Shown: piece after piece, positions 58,301 through 64,000 of the stretch
Layout of the letters: every line of letters begins with the position of its first letter
Numbering within the stretch: position 1 is the stretch's first letter
Assembly: GCA_028023455.1 (NCBI GenBank)
Contig: JAQFVV010001075.1
Coordinates: 52,896 to 116,895 of the forward strand
Reading direction: 5' to 3'
Source: Epiperipatus broadwayi
Taxonomy: Eukaryota > Onychophora > Udeonychophora > Euonychophora > Peripatidae
DNA length: 64,000 nucleotides
Notes under the pieces: model-generated
What the model was told of the DNA's origin: nothing
The model's database searches: none
The model's input: only the letters and a program-made list of their open reading frames with translations
Program-made: the position numbers and the translations under genes

Positions 58301-60426
58301 TGTGCCGGACGAAAGATTTTAATTTTGTCTATCAATCTATTCTGATACAGAGGGCGCCACCAGATCACTATGTATCTGGAAAATTTATTTACTGTGATCA
58401 GAATAGATGATGGTGATGGTTTGCACCGACTAGACTCAGGGAGAAACAAGAGATCTTAAATTGTTTAGACAATTAAGACAAAAGCACAAAGACAAATGTC
58501 AGCCAAATTAAGTTTAAACAAATTCTAAAAGTTTATTAAGAGAAAATAAATTATGAAGTATAATTTATTGACACAATAAATAGGATTAACTCAGGCGTGT
58601 ACCAGAAATACTAAGGCAAAGCTATGATAGACCGACTGATCTTCTAATAAACGAATTATAAAGGGAGGAAGTAAATTTTATTCAGCAGAAAATTCATCCA
58701 AACATTGGTTTTCACTTTCAGATATTTAAACAATAAGCTCTTGAAATAGATCAAAGAAACCAGCGCCGAGCTTTTTGAGGTCCAAAATTTGGTCAGGCCC
58801 CAAATGTCCTTATGTCGGTATGAGCTGCACCTATTACTACATTTAAAATAACGGTGATAGATCCATCTCAAGAACAAACGAAAAATATAATTGAAACGGA
58901 GTAAAACAATTAAAACTGGTGAATCCCAGCCAAACGATTGACAAAAATTACTTTAAAATTAATAATTAAAGGTCTCAATAAGAGACAAGTAAATTATTAG
59001 AAAACCAGTTACGTCTGCCCCAGCAATTAAAGAAAATGAATTACAAACAAATTCTGAGTACACGCTCTGATAACTTTAAAGCACACATAAGAAATACAAA
59101 ATAAATCTATCAGAGAGTACACATGAGTACGAAAATATTAAAATTTTTAAATACTTTAGCAGAACGAAAGTATCGCTCACCTGTAATTTAAAGAGGGATA
59201 TATTTTATCTTCCTGCTGATGACTTATAAAATTACAAAGAAAAACAATTCTAATTTCCGCTTTCCAAGATATAAAAAACAAAATCTCCACCTGCGGAAAA
59301 TTAGACAATAAAGTCGCCAGCCAAAAGATTTTTGGAGGTTTAGCAATAGGGCAAACATAGAGTTTAAAATTAATTATTGAATAATAACATAATTACAGGT
59401 AAACATTTAAAAGGCACGTCTGCCAAAGCATTTATAAAAGTCTTACATAAAAATAGAAAACTCACTCGTTACTCTCCAATAAACAAAAATTGAAAGCAAC
59501 TTGGAATCTTAAAACTAAGATTCCAAAACACACTACAAAATATTAGAAAACACAGCAAATATTAAATAAGAGGCTATATTGCTTAAGCTTATGAATACAG
59601 ATTTTTAATTAGACTGAGCGGAGATTTAATGGAAAACAATTTTACCCTGAAAAGAATAAAAGCAAATAGTTACCTTTCAGTAAAACACAGTTCACGTAGA
59701 GTGCGCACTTTTACTTAAGTTCATTTTCAGGTTCTTCAACCACGGCAAGGTAGATGTAAAGAGGTTCCGGCTTCTTCTAGATGTTTAAGGCATTACTGGA
59801 GCAAATTTGGAAGTTAGGGATCCATCTTTTGTTAAATTAGCAAGCCATTCTGGTGGTGATAGCACGTATAGTATTTTTCATCTTGTTGCAAGCAAAAGAA
59901 TTTAAATAACAGCAAATTTCCTTTAAGAATTTAGTTAAGAATAATGAATTAACTGACACTCCAAATTTTCGGGGCTATTTAAACGTTGCTCCATTTCCCG
60001 CGAAACACTTTCCTTGTTGTCCAATTTCTATGCCTTAGGCAGGGCAAATATTAATCTCCGCTCAATCTATCTAAGAATTCTACCCAGGGATTATTGAAAC
60101 GAAAACAACTACATAGAAATCAAATCTCCGCTTTTAGAATTAATCTACAATAATTAAAATAAAAGCTACAGGAAAGTAATTAGCAAGGTTGCTTGTTTTT
60201 TAATTAATTGATTTAAAGTAAAAACAAGCGGTATATGAAAACTATTTTAAAATAAATCGATAAACACTGAAAAGAAGCATTTTACATATAAACGCTTGTG
60301 TATTTTGATACACGTATTCTTTTTTAAATAATAATAAAATTTAAACATTAAATGTTTAATGAAAATTAAAAGCTTAATAAACTTTTTTGGTAATAACACC
60401 ATTGAATCGGATTTCAATTCGGTTCA
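58301..60426 (-). repeat. LTR (3' LTR in minus orientation), 2126 bp
   Basis: Matches the other LTR over nearly its whole length. It lacks a ~45-bp block present in the partner (61,889-61,933) but keeps a ~380-bp block (about 58,868-59,250) that is deleted from the partner. Confidence 0.8.
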
Positions 60427-60770
60427 ACTGCCTCAAAACGTGATAAAAAAAAAAATTCCTGTAACTTTTTTTTAAAACTATAAACACCTTGAAACTATTC
60501 TTAGAAATTCGGCCGAATGTTTGCCTCGCACTCATGAAAAACAAAACAATATTTCGTTTTAATCAAAACCTGTCTCCATTCTCTTAATTCATTAACAAAA
60601 TCTTCTTTTTCAAAACAATCCATCCGATTACTAAAAGCTGAACCCTTAACTTTTGTCCGGCGGTTCTTTTACTCCGTTTACTAACTTACTGAAATAAGTT
60701 ACTTTCCCTCTCCTATATTTTCTTAGCTTATATAATTTTCTCTTGTCTCTTTCACGTTCTATTTTGTTTC

Positions 60771-61424
60771 CTATCTCATATGTCTGAAAGCCTTTAGGCT
60801 AGCAAAACACCTTTCTACTAAGTGTCCTATTTTATTACTCATACCATCAGCATTAGTATATGGAAAAAATTTATCATCTACAAACTTTTTGAATGTTTGA
60901 CCTAAGATCCTTCTATATATGGCTTCTATTTCTACCTTAAAATCATATTTCTTAATCTTTCTTTTAACTCTTTTCTTCTTTTCGAATTCATATTCAAAAC
61001 AAACAGTTATTGAAAACAATTTATTTTTAGTTTCATGCGGAGACTTTTCTACTTGCTTTTCTGTTTTTACCTTATAACTTTCTTATATTGCTTTATTTCC
61101 ATTTACTAAATTTTCCACCACACTTTCTACCACACTTTCTACCTGTACCCAATCTTTGTTTGTTTCTGACTTTATTTCCACCTTTTCTGTCCTAACACTA
61201 CCCTGTGCTACCTTAATTTCTATATCTTTTATGACCTCAACTTTTTCTACTTCTTGAGTTTCTTCTACTTCTCCCATTATTTCTCTTCTCATTTCTTTCA
61301 TTTCCCTAATCATTTCTTCCTTTATTGTCTGCTGGCCCTGCTTAATTTCCTCTTTAAACTCTGCCATCATTGCTTGCTGACTTTTCATTTCTATTACCAA
61401 CTTCATCAACATCTTCATCATCAT
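60771..61424 (-). pseudogene. Gag-like coiled-coil ORF with one in-frame stop
   Basis: One frame on - from ATG 61,424 to a stop at about 60,771 (218 codons), interrupted only by TAA at 61,083-61,085. It starts MMMKMLMKLVIEMKSQQAMM and continues through a Glu/Lys/Met-rich coiled coil (AEFKEEIKQGQQTIKEEMIR). A Val/Glu-rich linker follows. After the stop comes a compact block with YRRILGQTFKKFVDDKFFPY. N-terminal coiled coils like this are common in gag proteins of arthropod LTR elements. No zinc knuckle is present. The assignment is by position and composition. Confidence 0.5.
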
Positions 61425-61810
61425 TTGTGACTCACTCTCTTCTTTTTCAACTCAAGATTAAATTCGCAATACTAACTTTTTAAAAAAAAATCTAAAAATC
61501 TAAAAGCAAATAAAACGCTATAAATTATTTCATAACAAAGACGAACTATACTTAACTCTTCAAAAAAAATTAACTCCGATTGACTTTTCGAAAATATGCT
61601 TTTTAAGTTTCTAAATTATTTCATTAAAAAGAAGACGAACCCCATTCTACCAAACTGCTCCAAAATACATGCAATAATTAACAAAACCGAACCTCCACCT
61701 ACTAAATCTTGCCTCTTATATCTGAAATCTTTCTCAATTGTCTAAACAAAATCTCACATGGGTTTGAAAACTCGAAGCCTTACGTTGGTTGCGCTAAAAT
61801 TTTTATATTA

Positions 61811-63642
61811 TGTGCCGGACGAAAGATTTTAATTTTGTCTATCAATCTATTCTGATACCGAGGGCGCCACCAGATCACTACGTATCTGAGATATTCTTGA
61901 CTTCGTTTAAGAAGCCATAATACATCACATCACATGGAAAATTTATTTACTGTGATCAGAATAGATGATGATGATGGTTTGACTAGACTCAGGGAGAAAC
62001 AAGAGAGCTTAAATTGTTTAGACAATTGAGACAAAAGCACAAAGACAAATGTCAGCCAAATTAAGTTTAAACAAATTCTAAAAGTTTATTAAAAGAAAAT
62101 AAATTATAAAGTATAATTTATTGACACAATAAATAGGATTAACTCAGGTGTGTACCAGAAATACTAAGGCCAAGCTATGACAGACCGACTGATCTTCTAA
62201 TAAACGAATTATAAAGGGAGGAAGTAAATTTTATTCAGTAGAGGATTCATCCAAACATTGGTTTTCACTTTCAGATATTTAAACAATACGCTCTTGAAAT
62301 AGATCAAAGAAACCAGCGCCAATGAGCTTTTCGAGGTCGAAAATTTGGTCAAGCCCCGAATGTCCTTATGTCGGTATGAGCTGCACCTATTACTACGTTT
62401 AAAATAATGGTGATTGATCCACTAATTTCCACCTTTAGAGATATAAGAAACGAAATCTCCACCTGCGGAAAATTAGACAATAAAGTCACCAGCCAAAAGA
62501 TTTTTGGAGGTTTAGCAATAGGGCAAACATAGAGTTTAAAATTAATTATTGAATAATAACATAATTACAGGTAAGCATTTAAAAGACACGACTGCCAAAG
62601 CATTTATAAAAGTCTTACATAAAAATAGAAAACTCACTCGTCACTCTCCAATAAACAAAAATTGAAAGCAACTTGGAATCTTAAAACTAAGATTCCAAGA
62701 CACACTACAAAATATTAGAAAACACAGCAAATATTAAATATGAGGCTATATTGCTTAAGCTTATGAATACAGATTTTTAATTAGACTGAGTGGAGATTTA
62801 ATGGAAAACAATTTTACCCTGAGAAGAATAAAAGCAAATAGTTACCTTTCGGTAAAACACAGTTCGCGTAGAGTGCACACTTTTACTTAAGTTCATTTTC
62901 AGGTTCTTCAACCACGGCAAGGTAGATGTAAAGATGTTCCAGCTTCTTCTAGATGTTTAAGGCATTACTGGAGCAAATTTGGAAGTTAGGATCCGTCATT
63001 TGTTAAATTAGCAAGCCATTCTGGTGGTGATAACACGTATAGTATTTTTCATCTTGTTGCAAGCAAAAGGATTTAAATAACAGCAAATTTCCTTTAAGAA
63101 TTTAAATGTCCATTGAGATAAACTTTCACTTGAGAAACAGCTTGTCTAGTTAAGAATAATGAATTAACTGACACTCCAAATTTTCAGGGCTATTTATACG
63201 TTACTCCATTTCCCGCGAAAAACTTTCCTTGTTGTCCAATTTCTCTGCCTTAGGCAGGGCAAATATTAATCTCCCACTCAATCTATCTAAGAATTCTACC
63301 CAGGGATTATTGAAACGAAAACAACTACATAGAAATCAAATCTCCGCTTTTAGAATTAATCTACAATAATTAAAATAAAAGCTACAGGAAAGTAATTAGC
63401 AAGGTTGCTTGTTTTATAATTAATTGATTTAAAGTAAAAACAAGCGGTATATGAAAACTATTTTAAAATAAATCGATAAACACTGAAAAGAAGCATTTTA
63501 CATATAAACGCTTGTGTATTTTGATACACGTATTCTTTTTTAAATAATAATAAAATTTAAACATTAAACGTTTAATGAAAATTAAAAGCTTAATAATTTT
63601 TTTTGGTAATAACACCATTGAATCGGATTTCAATTCGGTTCA
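61811..63642 (-). repeat. LTR (5' LTR in minus orientation), 1832 bp
   Basis: The partner of 58,301-60,426. Extra sequence at 61,889-61,933 (TCTTGACTTCGTTTAAGAAG) and near 63,105-63,150; a deletion of about 380 bp near 62,418. The remaining sequence differs by scattered substitutions. Confidence 0.8.
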
Positions 63643-64000
63643 ATATAAACTGCTTAGCCTTATATGAGCATAATTGTTATAAGTGACCAAAACTACACAT
63701 TAGTTACTGTGTATAATAAAGGTGTTGCTTACCTTCACATGCTGAACACTCTTTCTCTAGTTGCGCAGAAAACAGTACAATAACAATCATTCTCATCAAT
63801 GTGCCTGCATTGCTGCATTTATTATTTCATTGTTAAAACATGCAAGAATAAAATGTTATTCACCTGAATGTTGGGAAATATCACAGCTAGTGTAATTACA
63901 TGACAATGATTATGATAAATATAATATCTGTATTTAATGTTAAATATACAAGATGAAGTTATATATATATATATATTGTACCAATATTTCTTGATACATA
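63643..64000. other. Flank of the LTR element, possibly hAT interior
   Basis: It contains TTGCTTACCTTCACATGCTG and other moderately GC-rich text that could belong to the hAT element whose left end is at 58,203. The rest is AT-rich with (TA)n at 63,961. Confidence 0.4.

Larger units (their letters stand above)
58301..63642 (-). mobile_element. Non-autonomous LTR retrotransposon (LARD-like)
   Basis: Two long direct repeats (58,301-60,426 and 61,811-63,642) frame a 1.38-kb internal region. On + each repeat starts TGTGCCGGACGAAAG and ends CAATTCGGTTCA, so on - they run TGAACCG...CCGGCACA with the usual TG...CA ends. The flanking ATAT (58,297-58,300 and 63,643-63,646) fits a 4-bp TSD. No RT, protease or integrase is present; only gag-like coding on -. 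No clear primer-binding site was found next to either LTR. Confidence 0.75.

Overview
The window looks like TE-rich, very AT-rich nuclear DNA from an invertebrate animal. Almost every recognisable protein fragment belongs to a eukaryotic transposable element: RTE-like and other LINEs, a Penelope-like element, two Tigger/pogo elements, a Merlin element, a non-autonomous LTR retrotransposon and a hAT end. There are also tRNA-derived SINEs and many fold-back repeats. No operon, rRNA gene, CRISPR array or phage/plasmid gene is visible. The sequence does not fix the phylum; an arthropod/chelicerate or a mollusc would both fit.

Layout. 1-5 kb: two decayed LINEs on +, a 640-bp fold-back element and a first copy of a ~390-bp repeat family (called F1 here). 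5.08-9.45 kb: two Tigger/pogo DNA transposons with matching terminal inverted repeats (TIRs). 9.5-16.4 kb: F1 copies in both orientations, an RTE-like relic on -, a tRNA-derived SINE and a fold-back repeat. 16.7-29.2 kb: five short exon-like open segments on + (16.7, 26.3, 28.75, 28.83 and 29.08 kb) that could belong to one unrecognised host gene. Between them lie a ~4.5-kb LINE on - and a SINE, and after those a 340-bp exact tandem duplication and two more fold-backs. 30-36.9 kb: a SINE, a long palindrome, an RTE-like relic and a Penelope-like relic. 37-43 kb: AT-rich DNA with nothing recognisable. 43-54.5 kb: an exact 160-bp duplication, four further full-length SINE copies plus one truncated one, an RTE 3' end and more fold-backs.

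The best preserved unit is a Merlin (IS1016-like) DNA transposon at 54,609-57,730. It has TIRs, an 8-bp target-site duplication (TSD) and a nearly complete DDE transposase broken by one TGA. The right end (58.3-63.64 kb) is an LTR element with two ~2-kb LTRs around only 1.4 kb of gag-like sequence. It is flanked by a 4-bp duplication and appears to sit inside a hAT element that continues past the window.

No set of genes here works as a pathway. The window is a record of nested insertions, probably within or beside the introns of one host gene.
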